From Gammaproteobacteria bacterium (lineage in GTDB: Bacteria > Pseudomonadota > Gammaproteobacteria > Burkholderiales > Burkholderiaceae_C): DNA of 64,000 bases. Under the pieces are notes generated by a model. It had not been told where the DNA came from and did no database searches. It was given only the letters and a program-made list of their open reading frames with translations. Position numbers and translations under genes: made by a program. The number at the start of each line of letters is the position of its first letter. Within the stretch, counting starts at the first letter, position 1. This document shows positions 9,174 to 18,650 of the stretch, one piece after another. Location of the stretch: NCBI GenBank assembly GCA_018828125.1, contig JAHJWB010000001.1:62001-126000 (forward strand), written 5' to 3'.

Positions 9174-12152
9174 TCAGTGGGGGATGTGTGCCGCTGCGTC
9201 CCAGGCGTGGCGGCTTTCCAGCAGTCGAGTGCCGCGCCACGTCACGATAGTGCCAACAGGGCAATGCAGCACGATGCGCAGGCTTCCTGGCTCGCGGGGC
9301 CGCAGCTCGTGGTTGGCATGGGTGAGGAGTCTGCGAAATGCGCCGTCTGCTTGCAGCGGCAGCAGCAGAGGGAGTTTGTGGCCGGGCTGCATAAAGCGCC
9401 CGTCCGCAATGTGATAGGCCACTTCTGCTTTGCCGCATCGTTTTCCGTTGCCCTGCAGGGCCACTTGGGTCTCCCATAGCGCGTTGAATAGGTTGGCATC
9501 GGTGACATGCTGAATGTCCTTGGCATCAAGCCTCATTTCCAGCACGGCTGGTGATTTGGTGATGGCCCACGTGCTGGTTCCCTGCGAATCCATGCCGTAG
9601 GTTTCGACTCGGGAGGCTTCGGAAATATCCAAATAGGAAAGAGTTTGGCCCATATGGAGTGGGTCTACGGCGATGGACTCATGCTTGTGCGCAAATTTGT
9701 ATCCAGCGAATGTTGCCAGCAGGATCAATCCCAGCGCAGTGATTGCAGGCCAAATGCGCACCCCTGGGCCCGACACCAGTCCAACGCTCCAGCAGTCGTT
9801 TTGCAGCGCGCCTCTGAACTGAATGGACGCTGTCAAGCTGGCAAGTCCAAAAGCTGTCAACGGGATCAGCCAAGGGTCCAGCAGCCCGGAGCTGTAGCGG
9901 CTGTTGTACAGAACGGGTAAAAGCTGCGCCAGCATGACCAGAAACATTGCCAGCAGGAACGCTGCGAATGCCAACTGGCGAGGCGAAACTGGGCTATGGG
10001 TTGGTTTGAAGCGACGGCGCCAACCATGGGCCAGCCAAGTGATGGATGTGAGGATCACGAGCAATTCGAAGAAGCGCAACTTGCGCAGCGAACCACCGAA
10101 TGTCTCGATGGGTGCGGGGTGGTGGGCCAGCCACCACCACAGCTTGCGGCCAAAAAAAGCCAGTGCGTCGGCAAGCGGCATGGATTGGATGTGCCATATC
10201 GCCGCTTGGCGCGCTGCCCTGTCGCCGGCGAGTGAGAGCGGACTGTCCGCTTGTGCCGCCACGGCTACCATCGTGTTGATGTCGAAACCGAACCCCAAAA
10301 ATTCTGGCTCGGCACCCTGGTAAAGTGGATGCGTACCAAGATAGAGTCCGATGCCCGAGCCGGTCCCAAGGCTCCAAAAACCGAACAGAACCCCGTTTTT
10401 TATGACCAGCGCAAGCGGAAGTGCCAGAGCCAATCCCAGGCTCCATGCAACAGCCGGTACTTGTTGCTGCCAGTCACTGCCGATTGCCTTATTTTTTGGA
10501 ATCGACCAATACACCATGCATCCCAAACATGCCAGAAAGGCGACCGGGGCCACCAATTGCAGAACGGGCCGAGACAGCAAAGTGACGGCCAACATAAAAG
10601 CAGCTTGCATGACTACGGCGGTTGAGCGCTCCCCTTGTATGAGGATGCGGCCCATTGCATGCATCCACCCAAAGATACCAAACAGGTAGAGCGGCTCCGT
10701 CATTTCCGTGGGGAAATAGCGCACCAGCTCAGGTGATAACAGCAGCAGCATCGCAAACGCGCTTGCGCGCGCGCCGCCCAGCATGTGGCAGGTGCGCCAA
10801 AGGAAGACCACGCAGCCAATCCACAGCCCCATGTTGGCAATCCGAATCCACGTCGGATCAGCGCCCCATAGCGCTGGCCAAAGATAAGCAAGTGGCGCCA
10901 CGTAGTAGCTCTGAGGTGTCAGCAGAAAAGACCAGCCTTGTTCGAGAAAGGCGCGCGCTGCAGGCAGGTAGGTGTTGGCCGGGTCGGGCAACACGGGCGC
11001 GTCCAGGCCTGTGATGATGAAGCGCAGGCCCACCATTGCGGCCAACAACGGCCAGAGCAAATGCGCTGATTGCTGTTTGAGTCGAATGGCTAGCTTGTGG
11101 GTGCGTAGGGCTTGGAGCGTGGACTTCTTGCTGCTAGGTTTAAATTTGAGGGCTTGCTTCTCGATCAGGTGCCAGCTCACGTATGCGAGTGCCACCGTCA
11201 ACGCCAGAGCCAGGGCCATCGTGCCCGCGAAGCCTGCCTCGGGCCAGAGGTAAAGAATGACCGTTTGCTGGATGGGAAATGCCAGCAGATAAATCCCATA
11301 TGAAGGATCTCCCCACCGGCCCGCGCGGCGAATGAATGGCGTCGCCCGTGTTCCCGCGTAGAGGATGAAAAACGGCAGACCGATCAGCAAGGCCGTGTGC
11401 CGCCACCCGATGGCCCAAGTGGCGACGCAGGCCGCGCCCAGCACTGCCGCCCAAAGCGCTGGGCGGCGATTCCAGTGGGATTCGCCGCACTGCAACGCCG
11501 CACCCGCGAGGAAAAACGCGCTCAGTTCCCGCCCATAGTGGACAGCCCCCGTCACGTCGGCATTGCTACTCGACAAAAACCAAACCATGAACAGCGCGAT
11601 GCCCAGCAAAAACACGGGGCGGTACTTGAGCAGGCCCAGGAGTCCGGCCAAGCCCAACGCGACGTAACAGCGCACCTCAATGGGAATGGTCCACAGCGAT
11701 CCATTCACGCCCAAGGGATACGGGTTGTGTGCAAATACGCCGGGCAGTACGAAGTGGATCTGCATCCACAGCCCGTGAAGATAATTGGTGGTGGCGCCGT
11801 GCCTTAAGTATTCCAGGAGCGGCAGTTCTGTGACCCAGGCGCCGAGCCCATACGCTGTCAGTACGAGCACGACCGTCAGCGCAGGCCAGATCCGTAGAAA
11901 GCGCCGCAGGGCGAACCGCCACAAGTTGGGGTCGCGCTGCCAGCTCGCTGTGACCAAGTAGCCACTGATGACAAAGAAGATGGTGACGGCCAGCCCCCCC
12001 AGGCTGTGCACGCCAAAGAACGTTGGCTCCATCTGCCCCGTCAGCGCAAAGTGGTGGCTGACCAATACCATGGTGGCCGCCACGATTCGGATCGCGTCGA
12101 AATTGTTGCCCGTATCAGTGCTTTGCGCGGGCGCTTGTGTCGTTATTGTCAT
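9174..12152 (-). CDS. Acyltransferase-3 / GT-C-like membrane fusion protein
   Basis: The single 992-residue frame has two membrane halves. Residues 1-340 are an acyltransferase-3 (OafA-like) domain: FDAIRIVAATMVLVSHHF, IFFVISGYLVTASW and GDPSYGIYLLAFPIQQ. A charged linker (about 340-362) leads to a second half of about 630 residues. That half has an acidic first-loop motif (VLPDPANTYLPAARAF near 390), many hydrophobic helices, and a soluble C-terminal region from about 840 that looks periplasmic. It resembles GT-C/ArnT-like lipid-sugar transferases. The gene starts 11 bases after the prfC stop. The predicted role is combined transfer and acylation of an exported glycan. The GT-C assignment is by topology and motif, not homology search. 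Confidence 0.72.
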   Translation of the reverse strand: MTITTQAPAQSTDTGNNFDAIRIVAATMVLVSHHFALTGQMEPTFFGVHSLGGLAVTIFFVISGYLVTASWQRDPNLWRFALRRFLRIWPALTVVLVLTAYGLGAWVTELPLLEYLRHGATTNYLHGLWMQIHFVLPGVFAHNPYPLGVNGSLWTIPIEVRCYVALGLAGLLGLLKYRPVFLLGIALFMVWFLSSSNADVTGAVHYGRELSAFFLAGAALQCGESHWNRRPALWAAVLGAACVATWAIGWRHTALLIGLPFFILYAGTRATPFIRRAGRWGDPSYGIYLLAFPIQQTVILYLWPEAGFAGTMALALALTVALAYVSWHLIEKQALKFKPSSKKSTLQALRTHKLAIRLKQQSAHLLWPLLAAMVGLRFIITGLDAPVLPDPANTYLPAARAFLEQGWSFLLTPQSYYVAPLAYLWPALWGADPTWIRIANMGLWIGCVVFLWRTCHMLGGARASAFAMLLLLSPELVRYFPTEMTEPLYLFGIFGWMHAMGRILIQGERSTAVVMQAAFMLAVTLLSRPVLQLVAPVAFLACLGCMVYWSIPKNKAIGSDWQQQVPAVAWSLGLALALPLALVIKNGVLFGFWSLGTGSGIGLYLGTHPLYQGAEPEFLGFGFDINTMVAVAAQADSPLSLAGDRAARQAAIWHIQSMPLADALAFFGRKLWWWLAHHPAPIETFGGSLRKLRFFELLVILTSITWLAHGWRRRFKPTHSPVSPRQLAFAAFLLAMFLVMLAQLLPVLYNSRYSSGLLDPWLIPLTAFGLASLTASIQFRGALQNDCWSVGLVSGPGVRIWPAITALGLILLATFAGYKFAHKHESIAVDPLHMGQTLSYLDISEASRVETYGMDSQGTSTWAITKSPAVLEMRLDAKDIQHVTDANLFNALWETQVALQGNGKRCGKAEVAYHIADGRFMQPGHKLPLLLPLQADGAFRRLLTHANHELRPREPGSLRIVLHCPVGTIVTWRGTRLLESRHAWDAAAHIPH

Positions 12153-12163
12153 GGCTAAGGGGC

Positions 12164-13792
12164 TCAGCCAGCCTTTTGCAAAGCCAACCCCGCATGCTCC
12201 CGCAGCGGATGAAAATGAATCTTCGGAAACCGCTCCTGCGCCAGCCGCACGTCATACGGTGACGTACATAGATAAGCCAGCGTATCCGCCGCATCGTGGG
12301 CCAAGCGCAGCGGGTAGGCGTCCGTAAACGCGCGTAGGTCGGCGGCGGTATCAGCCGTGATCCACCGCGCCCCCGTGTACTGGCACCCTTCCAGCCGCAC
12401 ATCAGCGTCATATTCCGCCTTCAGCCGATGCTGCACCACTTCAAACTGCAACTGTCCCACTGCGCCCAGCAGCATGTTGCCGCCAGCGTCGGGCTTGAAG
12501 ACCTGGATGGCGCCTTCTTCACCTAGCTGGGCGAGGCCCTGCTGCAGCTGTTTGGTGCGCAGCGGGTTCTTGAGCACCACGGTCATGAACATCTCCGGCG
12601 CAAAGAAGGGCAGGCCGGTGAACTGCAAATTGGCGCCATCGGTGATGGTGTCGCCGAGTTGCACGCCGCCATGGGTGGTGAAACCGATGATGTCGCCCGC
12701 GTAGGCTTCTTCTACAGCCTCGCGGCGCTGGCTCATGAAAGTCACCACGCTGGTGGGGCGCAGTTCCTTCGCGGTGCGCTGCACCTTGAGCTTCATCCCA
12801 GGCATGTATTTGCCCGAGGCCACACGCACAAAGGCAATGCGGTCGCGGTGGTTGGCGTCCATGTTGGCTTGCACCTTGAATACCACACCGGCAAAGCCTT
12901 CATCTTCGGGCTGGATGGTTTTGACTACCGGTTGTTTGTTGACCTGCAGCGTGCTGATGCGCGGGCCGGGCGGGGGCGACATGTCCACCACGGCGTCCAA
13001 CACTTCCATCACACCGAAGTTGTTGACGCCCGAGCCGAAGAACACGGGCGTGAGTTTGCCCGCCAGAAAGTCTTCATGACTCCACGGTGCGGACGCGCCA
13101 ACCGCCAGTTCCATGCTCTCCAGCGCATCGTCAAAGCTTTGGCCGAAACGCTTGCGCAGCCGGTCAGCCTCGGTCAGTGGCACTACTTCAAAGTCTTTCG
13201 GGCCCCGATCGCTGCCGGGGGCGAACACCGTCATGCTCTGCGTGCGCAGGTTAATGATGCCGCCGAAGCTCTTGCCTTGTCCCACCGGCCAGGTGATGGG
13301 GCAGCAGGGCATGCCCAGTTCGCGCTCGACCTCGTCCAGAATGTCCAGCGGGTCGCGAACCTCGCGGTCCATCTTGTTGACAAAGGTGATGATGGGGGTG
13401 TCGCGCTGGCGGCAGACCTCAATCAGGCGGCGGGTTTGCGCTTCCACACCGTTGGCGGCGTCGATGACCATCAGCGCAGAGTCCACCGCAGTCAGCACGC
13501 GGTAGGTGTCCTCGCTGAAGTCCTTGTGGCCGGGTGTGTCGAGCAGGTTGACCACGTGGTCGCGGTACTCCATCTGCATCACGCTGGAGGCCACCGAGAT
13601 GCCGCGCTGCTTTTCAATCTCCATCCAGTCAGACGTGGCATGGCGGCTGGCCTTGCGGCCTTTGACCGCACCCGCGATCTGGATCGCGCCCGAGAACAGC
13701 AGCAGCTTTTCCGTCAGCGTCGTCTTGCCCGCGTCGGGGTGGGAAATGATGGCAAAGGTGCGGCGGCGCCGGGTTTCGGGGGCGTAGGACAC
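12164..13792 (-). CDS. prfC: Peptide chain release factor 3
   Basis: The 542-residue translational GTPase RF3 recycles RF1/RF2 from the ribosome. G1 is HPDAGKTT (about 18-25), with EKQRGISVASS, DTPGHKDFSEDT (G3) and NKMDRE (G4), followed by the RF3-specific C-terminal domains. It starts with GTG (13792) and has no strong ribosome site. Length is close to the E. coli protein. It is the first gene of a co-directional run into the glycan operon with a gap of only 11 bases, so the downstream genes may depend partly on its promoter. Confidence 0.97.
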   Translation of the reverse strand: MSYAPETRRRRTFAIISHPDAGKTTLTEKLLLFSGAIQIAGAVKGRKASRHATSDWMEIEKQRGISVASSVMQMEYRDHVVNLLDTPGHKDFSEDTYRVLTAVDSALMVIDAANGVEAQTRRLIEVCRQRDTPIITFVNKMDREVRDPLDILDEVERELGMPCCPITWPVGQGKSFGGIINLRTQSMTVFAPGSDRGPKDFEVVPLTEADRLRKRFGQSFDDALESMELAVGASAPWSHEDFLAGKLTPVFFGSGVNNFGVMEVLDAVVDMSPPPGPRISTLQVNKQPVVKTIQPEDEGFAGVVFKVQANMDANHRDRIAFVRVASGKYMPGMKLKVQRTAKELRPTSVVTFMSQRREAVEEAYAGDIIGFTTHGGVQLGDTITDGANLQFTGLPFFAPEMFMTVVLKNPLRTKQLQQGLAQLGEEGAIQVFKPDAGGNMLLGAVGQLQFEVVQHRLKAEYDADVRLEGCQYTGARWITADTAADLRAFTDAYPLRLAHDAADTLAYLCTSPYDVRLAQERFPKIHFHPLREHAGLALQKAG

Positions 13793-14165
13793 AGGGGAGT
13801 TCCAAGAGAGGGGTAGGCAGCACGTGCGCTGCAGCGATCGCCGGGGCGGCCTATGGGGCGCCCGGGTCTGCCGATTTTACCGGGCTCACGCTCCTGCCCC
13901 CGCGGCCGTACCTCAGTAGCTCCATCACGCTTCGCGCGACCCATGACGGATGGAAACTGGTGGGGCTCAGTAAGCGCCTCCGCGCAAGGGACGCCTCCAG
14001 CCCCACCTGGGGGCGTCCCCTTCTTGATTCGCACAGCGGGGCGAGAGAGGGAGAGGGGCTGATGGCCGCGGCGCCAACCCCGTCGGCACTGGCTTGGCCG
14101 TGCCCGAAGAGCCACCGCCTCTGGCGGTAGCACCGAGGAGCAAAGCGACTCAGGGGGCGTTTACT
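13793..14165. other. Intergenic stretch with hairpins, no gene
   Basis: The stretch lies between prfC and the SDR gene, both on the minus strand, so it should hold the prfC promoter and the SDR terminator. An imperfect hairpin with GGGACGCC (13988-13995) and GGCGTCCC (14012-14019) is followed by a short pyrimidine run. A second short stem (ACCGCCTCTGGCGGT) lies near 14114-14128. No gene, tRNA or convincing promoter was seen. Confidence 0.5.
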
Positions 14166-14942
14166 TCAAGCCGTCTGCACCTGGGCATGGCGCGCGTGCA
14201 TCTTCTGCATGCCGCCCAGCCAGCGTTCGTAGTCCTGACCTTTGTTGCGAAAGTACTGCGCCACCTCGGGGTGGGGCAGCACCAGGAAGCGCCCGTCCTG
14301 CATGGCGGCCAGCACGTCGCCTGCCACCTGCTCGGGCGGCAGGATGCCGTCGTGCGAGGCCGAGCCGCCGTCGCCCGTGACCATGGCGGTCTGCACCGAC
14401 TGCGGGCATAGGCAGGCAACGCCCACGCCCTTGCGACCATAGGCGATGCGCAGCCACTCGGCAAAGGCCACGGCCGCGTGCTTGGTGACGGCGTAGGGGG
14501 CGGATTCGACAATGGTCAGGAGCCCCGCGGCCGAGGCTGTGACGAGGAAGAAACCCTCGCCGCGTTCCACCATCTCGGGCACCACGGCGCGCGCCGCCCA
14601 GACATGGGCCATGCCGTGGATGTTCCACATGGCGTCCCACAGCGGGTCTTCGAGCTCGATGCCGCCCGGGCGACCCAGGATGCCGGCGTTGGAGATGTAG
14701 GCGTCCACGCGGCCGTAGCGCTCGCGCGTGGTGGCTACCAGGGCCTTTATATCGGCCTCGCGCGCAACGTCACAGCGCACGGCTAGGCCACCGATCTCGT
14801 CGGCCACGGCCTGGGCCGCCTCCAGGTGTAGGTCGGCCACGACCACGGCAAGGGCGCCCTCCTGTGCAAAACGCCGCGCAATGCTGCGGCCGATGCCGCT
14901 GGCGCCGCCGGTGACGATGATGACCTTGTCCTTCGGGTCCAT
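14166..14942 (-). CDS. Short-chain dehydrogenase/reductase
   Basis: This is a classical SDR oxidoreductase of about 258 residues. The Rossmann motif is TGGASGIG (11-18), NAG is at 85-87, the active-site Ser lies in VTASAAG (about 137), and Y150-x3-K154 is in APYAVTKHA. AAGGAG lies about 7 bases before the ATG at 14942. A TetR regulator lies 74 bases upstream in the same direction and probably controls it. The substrate is unknown; acidic residues after strand 2 (ADLH) suggest NAD(H). Confidence 0.88.
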   Translation of the reverse strand: MDPKDKVIIVTGGASGIGRSIARRFAQEGALAVVVADLHLEAAQAVADEIGGLAVRCDVAREADIKALVATTRERYGRVDAYISNAGILGRPGGIELEDPLWDAMWNIHGMAHVWAARAVVPEMVERGEGFFLVTASAAGLLTIVESAPYAVTKHAAVAFAEWLRIAYGRKGVGVACLCPQSVQTAMVTGDGGSASHDGILPPEQVAGDVLAAMQDGRFLVLPHPEVAQYFRNKGQDYERWLGGMQKMHARHAQVQTA

Positions 14943-15016
14943 GGAGTGCTCCTTCTTCTGTGAGGGCGCCAGTGTGGGGTGCCACGGAAAGCGCAGCAGC
15001 CGCGCAGGTGACAGGT

Positions 15017-15667
15017 TCAGCGCGGCGGATTCGCGGCCTGCAGGATGGCTGCGCAGCACAACTGCTCCACGCCATCGGCCCATTGCCGCATGGCCGCCGG
15101 ATTCAGCTCAAGCAGCAGCACGTAGCGCCGCCCGCCCCAGGCCGACAGGTGCAGCGCCTGCGCAAGTTGCGGCGCCAGTGGGTGGGGCAGGTCGGTACAG
15201 GCGGCCAGCACCCGGCCCCACGCGGCGACCAGCTCCTCGTGCGCGCGGCGGTGGTGGTGCGGCTGGGCCATGGCCCCTTCCAGCGCCAGCATCTCTGGGT
15301 GGAAGGGGGGCAGCTCGGGCGCATCCACCCCGCAGACCAGGCGCACCAGGTGGTGGATGCGTTCCTCCCAGGGCAGGCCGACAGGCTGCACCGCCTCACG
15401 CTCGATGGCGGCGATCAGGGCTTCGATGCAGTGGCGCACGTAGCCCGAGAGCAGGGCCGTCTTGTTGGGGAAGTAGTCGTACAGCGTGCCCACGGCGATG
15501 CCGGTTTCCAGCGCCACGTTGCGCGTGGTGAGCCTGTCCCAGCCATCGCGCTGCCAAATCCGAACAAAGGCGTCGTAGATGGCCTGCACGGTGAAGCGGG
15601 CGCGGGCCTGGCGGGGCCTTTTCAAAGGCGTTGCAGCCGCTGCGGGGCTGGCGGGCGAGGTCTTCAT
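15017..15667 (-). CDS. TetR/AcrR family regulator
   Basis: The 216-residue repressor-like protein has the TetR helix-turn-helix LTTRNVALETGIAVGTLYDYFPNK truncated here to its core GIAVGTLYDYF (about residues 54-64). A ligand-binding C-terminal half follows. The Ala/Pro/Lys-rich first 20 residues precede the DNA-binding domain. It lies upstream of the SDR gene and divergent from the DUF2855 gene, 78 bases away, so it could control both. The ligand is unknown. Confidence 0.88.
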   Translation of the reverse strand: MKTSPASPAAAATPLKRPRQARARFTVQAIYDAFVRIWQRDGWDRLTTRNVALETGIAVGTLYDYFPNKTALLSGYVRHCIEALIAAIEREAVQPVGLPWEERIHHLVRLVCGVDAPELPPFHPEMLALEGAMAQPHHHRRAHEELVAAWGRVLAACTDLPHPLAPQLAQALHLSAWGGRRYVLLLELNPAAMRQWADGVEQLCCAAILQAANPPR

Positions 15668-15745
15668 CGCTTTCCGAACCCGCTGCAGGGCCCGGCGCCA
15701 TACAGTGACCGCAGCGCATTTTCACCACCGTACCGGAGACACACC

Positions 15746-16837
15746 ATGACCATGCAGACCCGCCTGTTGACCAACAAGAACGCATTGAATCACACCCGCA
15801 CCGATCAGTTGCCCCTGGCGCCGCTGCAGCCCGGCGAGGCCCTGCTGCGCGTGGCCCGCGTGGCCGTGACGACGAACAACATCACCTACGCCGCCTTCGG
15901 CGATGCCATGAAGTACTGGGATTTCTTTCCCACGGGTGAGGCGGGCTGGGGCCACATGCCGGTCTGGGGCTTCGCCGAGGTCGTGGCGTCCGACGTCGAA
16001 GGCGTGGCCGTGGGCGAGCGCTTCTACGGCTATTGGCCCATTGCCAGCCACCTGCGCATGCAGCCCGAGCGCGTGACGGCGCGGGGCTTTTACGACGGGG
16101 CGGAGCACCGCCAGGGCCTGACCTCGGCCTACAACCAGTACACGCGCACCAGCGCCGATCCTGCCTACCGGGGAGCCGACGAGAACTGGCAGATGCTGGT
16201 GCGGCCGCTGTTCATCACCTCGTTCATGTTGGCAGATTTCCTCTTGGACAACCGCTTCTTCGGTGCGCGCCGCCTGGTGTTCTCCAGCGCATCGAGCAAA
16301 ACGGCATTTGGCACGGCGTTTTGCCTTCAGGGGCAGGAGGGCATCGAGCGGGTGGCACTCACCTCGCCGCGCAACGCCGCCTTCGTGCAAAGTTTGGGAT
16401 GCTACGAGCGCACGGTGGTCTATGCAGAACTGGAGGCGCTGGATACGAGTGCGCCCACGCTGTACGTGGATTTTTCGGGCGACGAGGCGTTGCGCGCACG
16501 GGTGCACCACCATCTGGGCGACGCACTGGTCTATGACTGCTATGCCGGTTCGGCCCAGAACACGGAGTTCCTGCGCCATACCGACTTGCCCGGGCCGACT
16601 CCTGCGTTCTACTTCGCGCCGGTGCAGATCAAGAAGCGCAATGCCGACTGGGGCCCGGAGGTCGTAAACCAGAAGTTCAACGCTGCGCAGCGCGCCTTCA
16701 TCGAGCGAATCAGCGATGCCCGCCAGCCCTGGATGCGGGTGCAGGAACACGCGGGCTTTGCTGCCGCACAGGCGCTGGTAGAGGACCTGCATGCCGGGCG
16801 CATCGACCCGCAACTGGGCCATGTCGTCACGCTGTAG
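15746..16837 (+). CDS. DUF2855 family protein
   Basis: The product of about 363 residues matches the DUF2855 family: LPLAPLQPGEALLRV, VTTNNITYAAFGDAM, YWDFFPTGE and GWGHMPVWGFAEV. The fold recalls MDR/quinone-oxidoreductase proteins, but the central region FSSASSKTAFGTAF replaces the normal glycine-rich NAD motif. The ATG at 15746 has CCGGAGAC just upstream. It is divergent from TetR and SDR, so the three genes may form one small regulated redox unit. The biochemical role of DUF2855 is not established. Confidence 0.82.
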   Translation: MTMQTRLLTNKNALNHTRTDQLPLAPLQPGEALLRVARVAVTTNNITYAAFGDAMKYWDFFPTGEAGWGHMPVWGFAEVVASDVEGVAVGERFYGYWPIASHLRMQPERVTARGFYDGAEHRQGLTSAYNQYTRTSADPAYRGADENWQMLVRPLFITSFMLADFLLDNRFFGARRLVFSSASSKTAFGTAFCLQGQEGIERVALTSPRNAAFVQSLGCYERTVVYAELEALDTSAPTLYVDFSGDEALRARVHHHLGDALVYDCYAGSAQNTEFLRHTDLPGPTPAFYFAPVQIKKRNADWGPEVVNQKFNAAQRAFIERISDARQPWMRVQEHAGFAAAQALVEDLHAGRIDPQLGHVVTL

Positions 16838-16862
16838 CGGTAGCATGTAGAGCGCTTGTACT

Positions 16863-16868
16863 TATAAT
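16863..16868 (+). promoter_or_regulatory. Candidate -10 element of the ahcY promoter
   Basis: A perfect TATAAT is placed so that transcription would begin at about 16875, the first bases of the SAH riboswitch. No good -35 element is seen 16-18 bases upstream, so the promoter may be weak or helped by another factor. Confidence 0.6.
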
Positions 16869-16876
16869 GCGCGCAT

Positions 16877-16946
16877 CCGAGGAGCGTTGCAGCGTCCCCA
16901 GCACAGGCGGGGCGTGAGGCTCGGAGTCATCTAGCAACGACGCTCA
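16877..16946 (+). ncRNA. SAH riboswitch
   Basis: The sequence shows the conserved S-adenosylhomocysteine aptamer core. P1 is CCGAG (16877-16881) paired with CTCGG (16920-16924). The conserved GAGCGTTGC (16882-16890) can pair with the downstream CAACGACGCTC (16935-16945) as the second stem and pseudoknot. It lies 74 bases upstream of ahcY, the known location in Beta- and Gammaproteobacteria. SAH binding turns expression on, so toxic SAH is removed. Confidence 0.92.
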
Positions 16947-17019
16947 TCCACTTATCGTGTGGTGAGCTTTTTCACTTTCGCGACCAGTGGTTTTTCAAAC
17001 ATGCTTTGGAGCAACCATC

Positions 17020-18453
17020 ATGAACGCACGCGTCAACGCCCCAGTCAACACCGACTGCATCATTGCCGACATCGGCTTGGCCGCATGGGGCCGTAAAGAA
17101 ATCCGCATCGCTGAAACCGAGATGCCCGGCCTGATGGCCATCCGCGAGGAATTCGCGCCCCAGCAGGCGCTCAAGGGCGCCCGCATCACCGGCAGCCTGC
17201 ACATGACGATCCAGACCGCGGTTCTGATCGAGACGCTGCAGGCCCTGGGCGCCGAAGTGCGCTGGGCATCGTGCAACATCTTCTCCACGCAAGACCATGC
17301 TGCCGCAGCCATTGCCGCTTCAGGTACGCCCGTGTTTGCCATCAAAGGCGAAACCCTGGCCGAATACTGGGACTACACCCACCGCATTTTCGACTTTGGC
17401 CCGGCCGGCAGCGAGGGCGAAGGCCCTAACCTGATCCTGGACGACGGCGGCGACGCCACGCTGCTGATGCACCTGGGCCAGCGTGCCGAGAAGGATGCAT
17501 CGCTGCTGGACAACCCTACCAGTGAAGAAGAAACCTGCCTGTACGAGTCCATCAAGGCCAAGCTGGCCGTAGACCCGACCTGGTACACCCGCAAAAGCGC
17601 CCAGATCATCGGCGTGACCGAAGAAACCACCACCGGCGTGCACCGCTTGAAGGAAATGTCGGCCAAGGGCACGCTGCTGTTCCGCGCGATCAACGTCAAC
17701 GACTCGGTGACCAAGAGCAAGTTCGACAACCTGTACGGCTGCCGTGAGTCGCTGGTGGACGGCATCAAGCGCGCCACCGACGTGATGATCGCCGGCAAGG
17801 TGGCCTGCGTGGCCGGCTACGGCGACGTTGGCAAAGGCAGTGCCCAGGCGCTGCGCGCGCTCTCGGCCCAGGTCTGGGTGACCGAAATCGACCCCATCAA
17901 CGCCCTGCAGGCCGCGATGGAAGGCTACAAGGTCGTGACCATGGAATATGCAGCCGACAAGGCCGACATCTTCGTGACCACCACCGGCAACAAGGATGTG
18001 ATCACCCACGAGCACATGAAGGCCATGAAGGACCAGGCCATCGTCTGCAACATCGGCCATTTCGACAACGAGATCCAGGTCGCCACACTCGAACAGTACG
18101 AGTGGGAAGAGATCAAGCCCCAGGTGGACCATGTGATCTTCCCGGACGGCAAGCGCATCATCCTGCTGGCCAAGGGCCGCCTGGTGAATCTGGGCTGCGG
18201 CACGGGCCACCCGAGCTTCGTGATGTCCAGCTCGTTCGCTAACCAGACCATTGCCCAGATCGAGCTGTTCATGCACAAGGACCGCTACGAGAACGGCCAG
18301 GTCTACGTGCTGCCCAAGCACCTTGACGAAAAGGTCGCACGCCTGCACTTGAAGAAGGTCGGCGCCATGCTGACCGAGCTGAGCGACGAGCAGGCCGCGT
18401 ACATCGGCGTGTCCAAGCAAGGTCCTTACAAGCCAGACACCTACCGCTACTGA
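17020..18453 (+). CDS. ahcY: Adenosylhomocysteinase
   Basis: This NAD-dependent cytoplasmic enzyme of 477 residues cleaves S-adenosylhomocysteine to homocysteine and adenosine. Seen are the substrate domain ([30 protein letters not shown]), the Rossmann motif [12 protein letters not shown] near 275, and a C-terminal KPDTYRY tail that closes the neighbouring active site. The start at 17020 has TTGGAG upstream and removes an 11-residue extension. It is controlled by the SAH riboswitch and followed in the same direction by tlyA and metF, linking SAH removal with methyl-group supply. Confidence 0.98.
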   Translation: MNARVNAPVNTDCIIADIGLAAWGRKEIRIAETEMPGLMAIREEFAPQQALKGARITGSLHMTIQTAVLIETLQALGAEVRWASCNIFSTQDHAAAAIAASGTPVFAIKGETLAEYWDYTHRIFDFGPAGSEGEGPNLILDDGGDATLLMHLGQRAEKDASLLDNPTSEEETCLYESIKAKLAVDPTWYTRKSAQIIGVTEETTTGVHRLKEMSAKGTLLFRAINVNDSVTKSKFDNLYGCRESLVDGIKRATDVMIAGKVACVAGYGDVGKGSAQALRALSAQVWVTEIDPINALQAAMEGYKVVTMEYAADKADIFVTTTGNKDVITHEHMKAMKDQAIVCNIGHFDNEIQVATLEQYEWEEIKPQVDHVIFPDGKRIILLAKGRLVNLGCGTGHPSFVMSSSFANQTIAQIELFMHKDRYENGQVYVLPKHLDEKVARLHLKKVGAMLTELSDEQAAYIGVSKQGPYKPDTYRY

Positions 18454-18584
18454 GAACCCTGGGACGGCTCTCTGCCGTCCCGCGTGGGTGCCCCCTGCGG
18501 ACTGGAAAATCGGGTCTGCATGGGCGTTCGCTTTTGCGGCACGCCTGTTGTGGGTGCTCTGGAGTCGCGACGGGGTTGCTCCTG

Positions 18585-18634
18585 AAATAATAGCTGCTGG
18601 CGCTTTCTGGATAAGCGCTAGAGGCCATTTTCAT
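18585..18634. repeat. Comamonadaceae-type palindromic repeat, copy 4
   Basis: AATAATAGCTGCTGGCGCTT is followed by CTGGATAAGCGCTAGAGGCC and an ATTTTC tail. It lies in the 197-base gap between ahcY and tlyA, where it could reduce read-through of the riboswitch-controlled transcript. Confidence 0.8.
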
Positions 18635-18650
18635 TCAAAAGGATGGGCGC

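Noticed and set aside
12659-13816. A 385-residue plus-strand open frame opposite prfC
   Set aside because: It mirrors the third-codon GC bias of prfC and has no recognisable motif.
14960-15745. Upstream extension of the DUF2855 gene
   Set aside because: It runs antisense through the TetR gene. The true start at 15746 has a ribosome site and begins at the family N-terminus.
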